51,897 nucleotides of DNA from an uncultured Anaerolineae bacterium. Lineage in GTDB: Bacteria; Chloroflexota; Anaerolineae; Anaerolineales; Villigracilaceae. Within the stretch, counting starts at the first letter, position 1. Each line of letters opens with the position of its first letter. The position numbers and the translations under genes are program-made. This document shows positions 42,091 to 50,026 of the stretch, piece by piece. Under the pieces are notes generated by a model. It did no database searches. It was not told the origin of the DNA and saw only the letters and a program-made list of their open reading frames with translations. The stretch covers positions 1 through 51,897 of the forward strand of contig CAIJPN010000051.1 of assembly GCA_903822545.1 (NCBI GenBank), written 5' to 3'.

Positions 42091-43257
42091 CTAGCGCTCC
42101 ACCAACCGCATCCGGTTGTTGTAGATGTTCATCAGGAATGATGTGAACAGGCTCATACACAGGTAGCTGATCATCATGATCATGACAATTTCAATGGCCG
42201 CACCGGTCTGGTTGAAGACTGTCCCGGCAATGCTGAACAGGTCGGGGTAGCCGATGGCGATTGCCAGGGAGGAGTTTTTGGCAAGGTTGAGATATTGGCT
42301 GGTGAGCGGCGGGATGATAACGCGCAGGGCTTGTGGGAAGACGATCAGCCGTGTCGTTTGCCCGGTGGTTAAGCCAAGCGAGCGGGCGGCTTCCACCTGG
42401 CCTTTTGAAACAGACTGGATGCCGGCGCGGACGATTTCAGCAATAAAAGCCCCGGTGTAGATGACCAGCCCAAAAACCAGCGCAACAAATTCGGGAGTAA
42501 GCCGCACCCCGCCTTTAAAGTTTAGCCCGTTCAAGGCAGGAACCGTTAGCTCAAGCGGCGGGACTGGCTGGAGGCTGGCGCCAATCCACAAAATCAGGGC
42601 GGGAACCAGGATGTAGGCCAGTTTGTTCCACCACGGCAAGGGCATTCCCCTGGACTGCTGCACATTCTGAAAAGCGAACCAGATAACAAGAATGGAGATG
42701 ATTGCGACAACCAAAGAAGGCCACCAGCCAGAAAAAGTTTCTGTGGGAACCAGCATGGTCAGGAAAAGCCCGCGCTGGGTCAGGAAGGTGGGGCCGGGCA
42801 GTTGGATGGCCTGCTTGACCGGTGGAAGTTGCAGGATAACTGCAAAATACCAGAACATCAACTGGATGATAAGCGGGGTATTACGGATGAGTCCGACATA
42901 GGCGCCCGCAAACTGACGAATGAGCCAGTTGGATGAAAGCCGTGCCACCCCAGCCAGGATACCCACAATAGTGGTCAACAAAATACCAAGCACGGTCACA
43001 AACAGAGTGTTGACCAGCCCAACCAGCAAAGCTTGTGCATACGTATCCGAGGCGTTATACGGGATGAAACTCTCACCGATATCAAAGCTAGCCGGGTTTT
43101 TCATAAACCCATAACCCACTGTCAGACCGCGTGCAGCAAGGTTGGCCGAAACATTGGCATACAGAAAACCAGCAACAAGCGCCAGCAGCAGGATAAAAAC
43201 CACCTGAGCCAGCACTTGTAAAAAACGAATGTCGCGCCAAAATGCTTTGATGTTCAT
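42091..43257 (-). CDS. aapQ: Amino-acid ABC transporter permease, AapQ-like
   Basis: 388 residues from the ATG at 43257, where MNIKAFWRDIRFLQVLAQ matches the usual start of AapQ/BztB; the longer frame overlaps the binding-protein gene and a hairpin. The permease loop reads AARSLGLTTGQTTRLIVFPQALRVIIPPLTSQYLNLAKNSSLAIAIGY. Pairs with aapM in the membrane. Confidence 0.92.
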   Translation of the reverse strand: MNIKAFWRDIRFLQVLAQVVFILLLALVAGFLYANVSANLAARGLTVGYGFMKNPASFDIGESFIPYNASDTYAQALLVGLVNTLFVTVLGILLTTIVGILAGVARLSSNWLIRQFAGAYVGLIRNTPLIIQLMFWYFAVILQLPPVKQAIQLPGPTFLTQRGLFLTMLVPTETFSGWWPSLVVAIISILVIWFAFQNVQQSRGMPLPWWNKLAYILVPALILWIGASLQPVPPLELTVPALNGLNFKGGVRLTPEFVALVFGLVIYTGAFIAEIVRAGIQSVSKGQVEAARSLGLTTGQTTRLIVFPQALRVIIPPLTSQYLNLAKNSSLAIAIGYPDLFSIAGTVFNQTGAAIEIVMIMMISYLCMSLFTSFLMNIYNNRMRLVER

Positions 43258-43273
43258 GCGATGAAATTGGAAC

Positions 43274-43302
43274 GGGCAGCCCGGCCTGTAACCGGGCTGC
43301 CC
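43274..43302 (-). terminator. Intra-operon hairpin between the binding protein and permease genes
   Basis: GGGCAGCCCGG, 7-base loop, CCGGGCTGCCC with no U-tract. Such hairpins after binding-protein genes often protect the upstream message and raise its level over the permeases; that role is inferred. Confidence 0.6.
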
Positions 43303-43319
43303 AAAGAAAACAGGGATAG

Positions 43320-44447
43320 TTAGCGCATCGGCGGGGCGTAGAGCAGGCCGCCCTTTGTCCACAGATCGTTTTGGCCGCGGGCAATGTTAAAAACGCCCAG
43401 GTTGCGGTCATATACTTCACCGTAGTTACCCACCAGCTTGATAACACGATAGACGAAGTCGTTGCTCAGGCCAAGTTTTGCGCCCAGCGCGCTGTCATCG
43501 GTACCCAGCAAGCGTTTCACCACCGGGTCGTCGCTCTTCAGGAAATCATCCACATTTTTGGATGTGATCCCAAGCTCTTCGGCCTGGATCATGCCATAAA
43601 CAACCCAGTGAACCACATCGGCCCACTTATCATCGCCCTGGGCAACCGCAGGAGCCAGCGGTTCTTTAGACATGACCACGTTCAAGATGACATGATCGGC
43701 ATAATTCTTGAGCACAGCCTGGCCCTGGGTGGCAAGCTGTGAGCGGTCAGACGTGATAGCATCGCAGCGACCCTCTTCATACGCCTGGAAAGCCGCATTC
43801 TGATCTTCGAACACTACCGGGGTGTAAGTCACACCAGCAGCGCGGAAGGCATCCGCCAGGTTCAATTCGGTGGTAGTACCACTCTGGACACAGACAGATC
43901 CGCCTTCAAGCGCCTTAAGCCCCGCAGCCGGGTCGGCGGTGACAGAAGTCTTGGTCATAATCGCCTGGCCGTCATAGAACGTGACCGGGCCAAAAGTCAG
44001 GCCAAGTTCAGCGTCACGGGTAACCGTCCAGGTACTGTTGCGCGAAAGCACATCCACTTCACCAGATTGCAAGGCGGTGAAGCGGGCCTGCGCACTCAAA
44101 CCACGGAACTCAACCGCATTGGCATCATTGAAGAGCGCAGCAGCCCAGGCCCGGCAGAAATCCACATCGAAGCCCGACCAAACGCCAGCGCTATCCACAA
44201 AGCCAAAGCCCTGGAAAGAACCATGCACACCGCAGATCAGCTTGCCGCGATCCAAAATCGCCTTAAGACGATCACCACCAGCCACTGGGGCGGGGGCCGG
44301 TGTACTGGCAGCAGCCGGGACTTCAACAGTCACAACCACCGTCTCCTTCACCACCTGCGGAGATTGCGCGGCACCGCCACCACAGGCCGAAAGCACCAGG
44401 GCCATCACAGCCACCAGCGCAAAAACAGAGAACAACTTACGGGACAT
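43320..44447 (-). CDS. aapJ: Amino-acid ABC transporter substrate-binding lipoprotein
   Basis: 375 residues from an ATG after GGAGGAG. The signal sequence MSRKLFSVFALVAVMALVLS ends in lipobox LSAC with Cys22, so it is a lipoprotein. A low-complexity linker rich in Val, Ala and Pro (30-57) precedes the type-2 periplasmic-binding fold: LICGVHGSFQGFGFVDSAGVWSGFDVDFCRAWAAALF. Length and motifs fit AapJ/BztA. A strong promoter lies upstream. Confidence 0.92.
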   Translation of the reverse strand: MSRKLFSVFALVAVMALVLSACGGGAAQSPQVVKETVVVTVEVPAAASTPAPAPVAGGDRLKAILDRGKLICGVHGSFQGFGFVDSAGVWSGFDVDFCRAWAAALFNDANAVEFRGLSAQARFTALQSGEVDVLSRNSTWTVTRDAELGLTFGPVTFYDGQAIMTKTSVTADPAAGLKALEGGSVCVQSGTTTELNLADAFRAAGVTYTPVVFEDQNAAFQAYEEGRCDAITSDRSQLATQGQAVLKNYADHVILNVVMSKEPLAPAVAQGDDKWADVVHWVVYGMIQAEELGITSKNVDDFLKSDDPVVKRLLGTDDSALGAKLGLSNDFVYRVIKLVGNYGEVYDRNLGVFNIARGQNDLWTKGGLLYAPPMR

Positions 44448-44525
44448 ATCTCCTCCTTCGGAACAAAAAAAATTGGCGAAAACCCTGCGCGCAAATCCTC
44501 CAAATAACGCGCAAGCGATATGACA

Positions 44526-44553
44526 ATTATAGTGGTGCAAAAATGAAAGTCAA
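44526..44553 (-). promoter_or_regulatory. Promoter of the amino-acid ABC transporter operon
   Basis: Minus strand TTGACT (44553-44548), 16-bp spacer, consensus TATAAT (44531-44526), about 80 bp before the aapJ start. Confidence 0.75.
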
Positions 44554-44591
44554 GTAAAATTTGTGCAATTATTTTTACACAGGACACCACA

Positions 44592-45425
44592 ATGAATCTG
44601 TCAGACATCCTCCAACGCCAGCCCGTTCCCACACCCTGGGCCGAAGGCGAAAAAATCCCCTGGAATGATCCCGATTTCAGCCGCCGCATGCTCAAAGAAC
44701 ATCTCAGCCAAAAACATGATGCCGCCAGCCGCCGCACCCCAAAAATCAAAAAACATGTGGAATGGATCCACAACTTCATCCTGGCTGGTAAAACATCCAC
44801 CATCCTTGACCTGGGATGCGGCCCCGGCCTATACAGCGCGAAACTGGCCGCCCTGGGGCATACCTGCCACGGTATCGACTTTTCACCAGCATCCATAGAA
44901 TACGCCGTTAAAAACTCACCCGTCAATTGCACCTACACCCTCGGCGATGTTCGCACCGAAACCTACCCCCCCGGCTGCGACCTGGCTATGTTCATTTTTG
45001 GCGAATTCAACGTCTTCAAGCCTACCCACGCCCAGGCAATCTTGCAAAAAGCCCACGCCGCCCTGACCCCTGGCGGCAAAATCCTGCTCGAAATCTCCAC
45101 CTTTGATGCCGTTGAACAACTTGGCAGCCAGCCATCCACATGGTACAGTGACCCATCCGGCCTGTTCAGCGACAAACCCCACCTGGCCCTGATGGAATCC
45201 TTCTGGGATGAATCCCAAACCGTCGCCAGCGAACGCTACATCATCATCGACGCCGCCACAGCCAGCGTCACCCGCTACACATCCAGCACCCAGGCCTATA
45301 CCGAAGAACAAATCAGCCAGAAGCTTTCCGCAGCCGGTTTCAACAACATTCAATTCTATCCATCGCTTACCGGCAAACCATCTCCCGATGTGGACGAATT
45401 CATCGCCGTTGTCGCCCAAAAATAA
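44592..45425 (+). CDS. Class I SAM-dependent methyltransferase
   Basis: 277 residues. The SAM-binding motif I is ILDLGCGPGLYSAKLAALG, followed by the acidic HGIDFSPASIEYA and the CTYTLGDVRTETYP segment. GGKILLEISTFD is post-motif III. The C-terminal half is a mixed alpha/beta lid without a specific signature. Acceptor unknown. An AGGA precedes the ATG by nine bases. Confidence 0.88.
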   Translation: MNLSDILQRQPVPTPWAEGEKIPWNDPDFSRRMLKEHLSQKHDAASRRTPKIKKHVEWIHNFILAGKTSTILDLGCGPGLYSAKLAALGHTCHGIDFSPASIEYAVKNSPVNCTYTLGDVRTETYPPGCDLAMFIFGEFNVFKPTHAQAILQKAHAALTPGGKILLEISTFDAVEQLGSQPSTWYSDPSGLFSDKPHLALMESFWDESQTVASERYIIIDAATASVTRYTSSTQAYTEEQISQKLSAAGFNNIQFYPSLTGKPSPDVDEFIAVVAQK

Positions 45426-45427
45426 AA

Positions 45428-45456
45428 CGTAGCGTGGGATACGATCCCGCGCTACG
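45428..45456. terminator. Hairpin between convergent methyltransferase and degV
   Basis: CGTAGCGTGGGAT, ACG, ATCCCGCGCTACG (one T-G step). The flanking U-tract is weak, so it is only a probable terminator. Confidence 0.55.
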
Positions 45457-45503
45457 CCAATCAACAATCCGGTAGCCCTGCCGCCAGGGCACCCCCAAAC
45501 AAT

Positions 45504-46373
45504 TTACGGCAACCCCTCAAACACCGACTGCGCCGCAAAAGCCACGCCTACCATCGTAGGCCCGGTGTGCGCTGCCAGCACCGGCGACATATAATGCGTG
45601 GGCATCCACTGACAATCAAACACCGGGGCAATCAACTCCTTGAGCTTCGCTGCCGCCACCGGATGATACGAATGCAGCACCTGCACACGCAACTTGGTAC
45701 CCGGTACATGGAACTTCTTCATATTATCCACCAGGCCTTTCATTGCCTGCTCAAACGTGCGCGCCATACCGATCTGCGCATACGTGCCACCCACTTTTTC
45801 CACACTAATCAGGGGGCGGATTTTGAGCATCGAAGCGATCAAGCCTTTCATATGGCTGATACGCCCGCCATGGATAAGATACTTCAAATCATCAATCGTA
45901 TACATGCTCTCGCTGGCATCACCAATACGCTTCACCAAACTGATGATTTCTTCCTTGCTCCAACCAGCCTTCAACGCGCGGGCAGCGGCAGCCACCTGCC
46001 AGCCCATCGCCGCGCACAACGTTTTTGTATCCACCACAGTGATATTCGCATCCGGCACCATCTTGGCCCCGGCATTTGCCGCATTATACGTGCCGCTCAA
46101 CCCTGAAGACATATTTATAGAAAGAATATCCGGGTCTTTTACCGCCAACTGGCGATAAATCTCCGCAAACTCCCCCGCCGAAGGCTGTGATGTGATCGGG
46201 AGGCTGGAAGTTGCCATCAGCTTCTTTTGCAGCTCATCTGCCTGAATATCCTTGCCGCTGGCATAACTTACATTGTCCAGCGTAATCATATGACGCACAA
46301 CGTGAATATCGATTTCGGGCAACAACTCGGGTGGCAGGTACATGTCCATACCAGTGTCAGTAACGATCTGCAT
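45504..46373 (-). CDS. DegV family (fatty-acid-binding) protein
   Basis: 289 residues from an ATG with GGAGGAG upstream; the frame extends to 46478 but that part covers the leader. It begins MQIVTDTGMDM, then ITSQPSAGEF, INMSSGLSGTYNAA, VVDTKTLCAAMG and YLIHGGRISHMKG, standard DegV motifs around the bound fatty acid. Members act as FakB subunits presenting fatty acids to the kinase FakA. No fakA gene is nearby. RNA element 1 and its terminator lie immediately upstream on the same strand. Confidence 0.92.
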   Translation of the reverse strand: MQIVTDTGMDMYLPPELLPEIDIHVVRHMITLDNVSYASGKDIQADELQKKLMATSSLPITSQPSAGEFAEIYRQLAVKDPDILSINMSSGLSGTYNAANAGAKMVPDANITVVDTKTLCAAMGWQVAAAARALKAGWSKEEIISLVKRIGDASESMYTIDDLKYLIHGGRISHMKGLIASMLKIRPLISVEKVGGTYAQIGMARTFEQAMKGLVDNMKKFHVPGTKLRVQVLHSYHPVAAAKLKELIAPVFDCQWMPTHYMSPVLAAHTGPTMVGVAFAAQSVFEGLP

Positions 46374-46456
46374 CGGGTCTCCTCCTGGGGCGAATAACTC
46401 GAATATTGGTTTATATTGCCATTTTAACTTGAAATGAAGATAAAAGCCACTTAATA

Positions 46457-46645
46457 AGCAAAGACGGATGGGGATCACCCATCCGTCAGGTTGCTCTATA
46501 TAGCGGAGGCGAGCCAGGCACCCATTATCTCGTCATGGGAAACGTCTGGCGGGGCCAAGGGCCGGGAGGCCAGTTTCTTACACCTGTGTCTCACCTCGTT
46601 TGTAGCCATCTGGTAAGTTTTCGATAGGAACCTCCTTTCTCTAAC
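46457..46645 (-). ncRNA. Structured RNA element 1 of a three-copy family
   Basis: Reading the minus strand: an AAAGGAGGT (46638-46630) near the 5' end; an outer stem GAGGTGAG/CTCGCCTC (46597-46590 with 46513-46506); CTGGC/GCCAG (46573-46569 with 46550-46546) followed at once by ACGT; a hairpin CCCAT, loop GACGAGATA, ATGGG (46539-46521); then a terminator GACGGATGGG/CCCATCCGTC (46487-46463) with TTTG. The same order occurs in elements 2 and 3 with different stem sequences. It ends about 85 bp before degV, so it could be a free small RNA or a degV attenuator. Family not recognised. Confidence 0.6.
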
Positions 46646-46767
46646 TTGTAAATAGCATACAACAAAACTAACCCTCATACATTAAAAACAAATGATTACA
46701 TTGTAAGGGGTTGTCTGGACACAATATTGGCCTGGGTGGGTATACAATAAATATTAGTGTGTATCAA

Positions 46768-46806
46768 AAGAGCCTTGCGAAGCAAAACCTTCGCAAGGCT
46801 CTTTTG
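46768..46806. terminator. Strong bidirectional hairpin between RNA elements 1 and 2
   Basis: AAAAGAGCCTTGCGAAG, 5-base loop, CTTCGCAAGGCTCTTTT: a 17-bp near-perfect inverted repeat with A/T-rich ends. It would stop any readthrough past element 2, keeping the two RNA units apart. Confidence 0.85.
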
Positions 46807-46810
46807 ACAT

Positions 46811-47005
46811 AAAAAAAACGGATGGGGGGTAACCCATCCGCAGGTACTATATTTTAGGGAGAGAACTCGAGGCGGGCCATATATCGTTTGGGGAACGTCT
46901 GGAGCTTATGTGGGCGAACCACCGCCAGTTTAGCTTGTCTCGGTTCTTCCTGAATGGCTTGCGAGTGATTGTTCGATACGCTACCTCCTTTCGGATTGGG
47001 AACGA
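46811..47005 (-). ncRNA. Structured RNA element 2 of a three-copy family
   Basis: Minus strand: AAAGGAGGT (46991-46983) near the 5' end; outer stem GGAAGAACCGAG with CTCGAGTTCTCTCC (46950-46939 and 46871-46858, two bulges); CTGG/CCAG (46928-46925 with 46902-46899) followed by ACGT; a short hairpin CCA, loop AACGATATA, TGG (46891-46877); then terminator CGGATGGG/CCCATCCG (46840-46819) with eight T residues. The promoter-to-terminator unit is about 195 nt, typical of an independent small RNA. No conserved open reading frame is shared with the other copies. Confidence 0.65.
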
Positions 47006-47012
47006 CCATCTG

Positions 47013-47040
47013 AATATAGAATACAACAATTCCGTATCAA
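47013..47040 (-). promoter_or_regulatory. Promoter of RNA element 2
   Basis: Minus strand TTGATA (47040-47035), 16-bp spacer, TATATT (47018-47013). The overlapping TTGTTGTAT-CTAT string also occurs before element 1 (near 46650-46663), suggesting common promoter ancestry. Confidence 0.6.
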
Positions 47041-47158
47041 ATACATTAAAAAAGCCAAGCAAAAGTGCAAGGTTTTTGGCACAAGAAACAGAGCTGTTGC
47101 TGGCATGGGCAGGTTGGTAAAACCCTGGCGAATATCCAAGCGCCCGGTGGATTCACGC

Positions 47159-47164
47159 TATAAT
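47159..47164 (+). promoter_or_regulatory. -10 box for the SH3b lipoprotein gene
   Basis: Consensus TATAAT 50 bp before the ATG at 47215; the -35 region at normal spacing is poor. Confidence 0.4.
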
Positions 47165-47214
47165 CTTCATACAAGCGGTTTTAAATTAGCCCGAAATCGC
47201 CATCGAGGTGCTAC

Positions 47215-47964
47215 ATGAACAATAAATGGATTTTTCCCATGCTGATTGTTGCGCTGGCTTGCGCCGGATGCACCAAAACGGCCACTGGCCCACTCCCCAC
47301 CCTAACCATTCCCGCCCCGGAGCTGGGTACACCCACGATGATAACAGCCACCCCGCAACCAACCGCCCCACTCCAACCACCCACCCTGGCAGTGGCCAGC
47401 CCAACCGCCGGGCCATTCAGCCCCTTCCAGGCTGAGTCGATGGTGGATTTGCTCAAATTGCGTGTGGGCCCGGGCTTCCTGTTCGATGCGCTAATGCTGC
47501 TCAACCTGGGAGACCAGCTTACAGTGCAGGGAAAAGCCCCCGGGGCTGAGTGGCTCAAAGTCGAGGCGGCAGATGGCAGCCAGGGCTGGGTTTTTGCCCA
47601 ATTGCTGAAAATCGACCGGGACTTGCGCAATGTTCCCATCATCCAACCGCAGGATGTGGGTGTGCTTAATGGCAAGATCACTGATATGACCGGGCTGCCC
47701 ATCAGCGGTATCCAATTTGCCATTACGCAGGGCGAGGCGCGCAACGCGGCTGTGACCGATGAAAACGGCGAATTTTTTGCTTTTTTCCCTATAGATGTGG
47801 ATGAGGCCTGGCTGGTTTCGTTCGATGGCGTGGTTTGTACCAGCAATACCTGGGTGGATACATCTTGTACCAGCTACAAGAATGGGTACACCGGCGCAGT
47901 TGATCCGGCCAGTCTATCGGTTACGCTGCCCAGCGAAGAACAGCTGACGTTTATGTGGAGATAG
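47215..47964 (+). CDS. Lipoprotein with bacterial SH3 domain and a carboxypeptidase-regulatory-like domain
   Basis: 249 residues. A signal sequence ends in a lipobox-like ALACAGC (Cys16 or Cys19). A Pro/Thr-rich linker spans 20-70. Residues about 75-138 form an SH3b domain (LLKLRVGPGFLFDALMLLNLGDQLTVQGKAPGAEWLKVEAADGSQGWVFAQLL). The C-terminal part, VLNGKITDMTGLPISGIQFAI followed by TDENGEFFAFFP, is a CnaB/carboxypeptidase-regulatory-like beta sandwich. SH3b domains often bind cell-wall peptides, so an envelope role is likely but not shown. Confidence 0.85.
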   Translation: MNNKWIFPMLIVALACAGCTKTATGPLPTLTIPAPELGTPTMITATPQPTAPLQPPTLAVASPTAGPFSPFQAESMVDLLKLRVGPGFLFDALMLLNLGDQLTVQGKAPGAEWLKVEAADGSQGWVFAQLLKIDRDLRNVPIIQPQDVGVLNGKITDMTGLPISGIQFAITQGEARNAAVTDENGEFFAFFPIDVDEAWLVSFDGVVCTSNTWVDTSCTSYKNGYTGAVDPASLSVTLPSEEQLTFMWR

Positions 47965-48027
47965 TAAACAGGTGATAGGGTTGTTTTGATGTAAAATTGA
48001 TTACAGACTTTTGACGGGAGGCCGTTC

Positions 48028-48324
48028 ATGGCAAATAAAAAATTCGATGGTTTGGTGGAATCCGTGCGTTATGCAGCAGATGGCAAGATTGAGTTTGTGA
48101 GGGTTTTTGAGCGCAGGGGGGCAACATTTTCTGACCAGGTTTTGCTTGATCGCGCTGAGCTGGCAGCACGTTTGAAGAAAGGCCAAAAATTTGTAATTGG
48201 TGCTCGCAAGGAGCTGCTTGCCAGCACTTTTGAACCCGGTGTGGAGATTCTCTTAACTGGGGATGTGATCTCGACCCAGGCTTCGGCGAGCCGCGATCAC
48301 CTGGCAGGCGTCCCACTGTTGTAG
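48028..48324 (+). CDS. Conserved-looking small protein of unknown function
   Basis: 98 residues, soluble, charged, probably mostly beta (KIEFVRVFERRGATFSDQVLLDRAELAARLKKGQKFVIG). No known motif recognised. GGGAGG precedes the ATG at good spacing, which supports translation. It is 30 bp upstream of the NERD-like gene and likely co-transcribed with it. Confidence 0.75.
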   Translation: MANKKFDGLVESVRYAADGKIEFVRVFERRGATFSDQVLLDRAELAARLKKGQKFVIGARKELLASTFEPGVEILLTGDVISTQASASRDHLAGVPLL

Positions 48325-48354
48325 GTCGCCCACCAACCGGCGGAGGAAAATAGC

Positions 48355-49314
48355 ATGAAAATTACCGACCAGACTCCTTTTCGCGCAGCAAACGGCGAGA
48401 TTAGTATCGTCAACCGTATCCAGGCGACGTTAAAATTTGGTTTTGCCTGGCATGGACGGGTGCTGGCACAGGATAAGGTGATCCCGATCTTGGAGAAAAG
48501 CCTGGAGCGTGGCTTTACGATGCTGCGCAATGTGAAGTTGCATGGCACTGATATTATTTTGCCGATGGTGCTGCTTGGGCCTCCAGGGATTTTTGTTCTG
48601 GTTGTTTTGCCTGAAAAAGGCGTGTTCCGCGCCAAAGGTGAAGAGTGGGGTACGCTCGATAACGAGCAGTTCAATCCATCTAGCAAAAACCCGATGCGTG
48701 AAGTTGCCCAGATTGCGCGGGTTTTGCAGGTGTATCTGGATCGTTCTGGGTTTAAGGGCATGGTGACCGTGGATCCGCTGTTGATAGCGGCTGATCCCGG
48801 GGCACATGTGGAAACGGTGAGACCAGCGGTGCGTGTGGTGATGATCGATGCGCTGGAACGATTTGCCGTTTCAATGACACAGGCCAGGGCAGTGTTAAGC
48901 CCTGAAGCGGCAGCAAAAATCGGTGACATAATCATTAACGGCAGCGGGATGAGTGCCAAAGATGCCGAACCTGCGCCAGCACCGATCCCAGAAGAACCGC
49001 CCATCCCAGTATATAACCCATATGGGGATGGTTCTTTCAAACAGCAAGAGAGCGGCGGCAGCAGCGGAAACCTGACCGATGAGCTGACATTCGCTTTTGA
49101 TGATCCAGAACAGGCCCCGGCGGAATCGCAACCCAAGCAGGCCACAACCAGCCCTCAGCCCACGAAAAAACCGGTTAAACGTGCGCCAGCGAAGGGTAAG
49201 AAAGCCAAGGGTGGTGGTTTGACCAAACCCCAGATTATGCTATTGGGCGGGGCAGTGGCAGCCGAGATCGTCATTCTGGCTATTTTTGCATGGTTGTTGT
49301 TGTCAGGCCAATAG
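48355..49314 (+). CDS. Membrane-anchored protein with NERD-like N-terminal domain
   Basis: 319 residues. The first about 175 residues have the layout of nuclease-related domains (GFTMLRNVKLHGTDIILPMVLLGPPGIFVLVVLPEKGVFRAKGEEW), with the D-I-D/E-x-K-like core only partly visible (GTDIILP ... FVLVVLPEKG), so catalytic competence is doubtful. A Pro/Glu/Lys-rich linker follows (205-285). A C-terminal helix (about 295-316) would anchor it in the membrane with the domain in the cytoplasm. GCGGAGGA precedes the start. Confidence 0.75.
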   Translation: MKITDQTPFRAANGEISIVNRIQATLKFGFAWHGRVLAQDKVIPILEKSLERGFTMLRNVKLHGTDIILPMVLLGPPGIFVLVVLPEKGVFRAKGEEWGTLDNEQFNPSSKNPMREVAQIARVLQVYLDRSGFKGMVTVDPLLIAADPGAHVETVRPAVRVVMIDALERFAVSMTQARAVLSPEAAAKIGDIIINGSGMSAKDAEPAPAPIPEEPPIPVYNPYGDGSFKQQESGGSSGNLTDELTFAFDDPEQAPAESQPKQATTSPQPTKKPVKRAPAKGKKAKGGGLTKPQIMLLGGAVAAEIVILAIFAWLLLSGQ

Positions 49315-49315
49315 T

Positions 49316-50026
49316 ATGTTCTTGAGTATTATCTTGCCCGCTCACAATGAAGAAAACCGCCTGCCCCAAACGTTGGAACAGGTGGTTGATTTTGTTAAAA
49401 CCAGTAAGCTGGACGCCGAGATTTTGGTGGTAGAAAACGGCAGCCACGACAAGACGCTGGCAATTGCGCAAGCCTTTGCAGAGAAAAACCCGCAGGTGCG
49501 CGTCATCCATGAAACTCTGCCAGGCAAGGGGCGGGCTGTGCTGCGCGGAATGCGCGAGGCGGAGGGGAAATATCGCTTGTTCGCGGATGTGGATTTTTCG
49601 ATGCCGGTAAAGGAAATCATGCGCTTTATCCCGCCAATGGTGGATGTGCCGGTGGCAATCGCTTCACGCGAAGCACCAGGGGCTGTGCGCTACAATGAGC
49701 CTTTCACGCGCCACCTGACCGGGCGAGTGTTCAATTTGCTCATTCGCTGGTTGGTGCTGCCAGGGCTGCACGATACGCAGTGCGGTTTTAAGATGTTCCG
49801 TGCCGATGTGGTAAATACGGTTTTTGAGCGACAGACCCTGTTGGGCTGGTCTTTTGATGTGGAACTGCTGTACATCGCCAGCCGGAGGGCATATCCCATC
49901 CTGGAAGTGCCAATTCCCTGGTATTTCAACCCGGAATCGAAAGTAAGCGTGCTGCGCGATTCGTGGCGAATGTTCAAGGATTTACTGGCGATCCGCCAGA
50001 ATGCGGCACGCGGATTATATGACTGA
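49316..50026 (+). CDS. Family 2 glycosyltransferase (dolichyl-phosphate sugar synthase-like)
   Basis: 236 residues from the ATG one base after the previous stop. The GT2 start is LSIILPAHNEENRLPQTL, with LVVENGSHDKT, PGKGRAVLRGM and the DXD motif FADVDFSMP. HDTQCGFKMFRADVV and WSFDVELLYIA are typical of DPM1-like and ALG5-like enzymes that load a sugar onto a polyprenyl phosphate. There is no C-terminal membrane part. Its stop overlaps the rnhB start (TGATG). Confidence 0.9.
   Translation: MFLSIILPAHNEENRLPQTLEQVVDFVKTSKLDAEILVVENGSHDKTLAIAQAFAEKNPQVRVIHETLPGKGRAVLRGMREAEGKYRLFADVDFSMPVKEIMRFIPPMVDVPVAIASREAPGAVRYNEPFTRHLTGRVFNLLIRWLVLPGLHDTQCGFKMFRADVVNTVFERQTLLGWSFDVELLYIASRRAYPILEVPIPWYFNPESKVSVLRDSWRMFKDLLAIRQNAARGLYD

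Noticed and set aside
46601-46645. Hammerhead or twister ribozyme in the RNA elements
   Set aside because: The catalytic core strings of these ribozymes (for example CUGANGA with GAAA) are not found in any of the three copies.
46496-46678. 60-codon frame over RNA element 1 (37 codons from the internal ATG)
   Set aside because: The peptide is not shared by elements 2 and 3, whereas the base-paired layout is; the internal ATG is about 20 nt from the GGAGG, too far for normal initiation.
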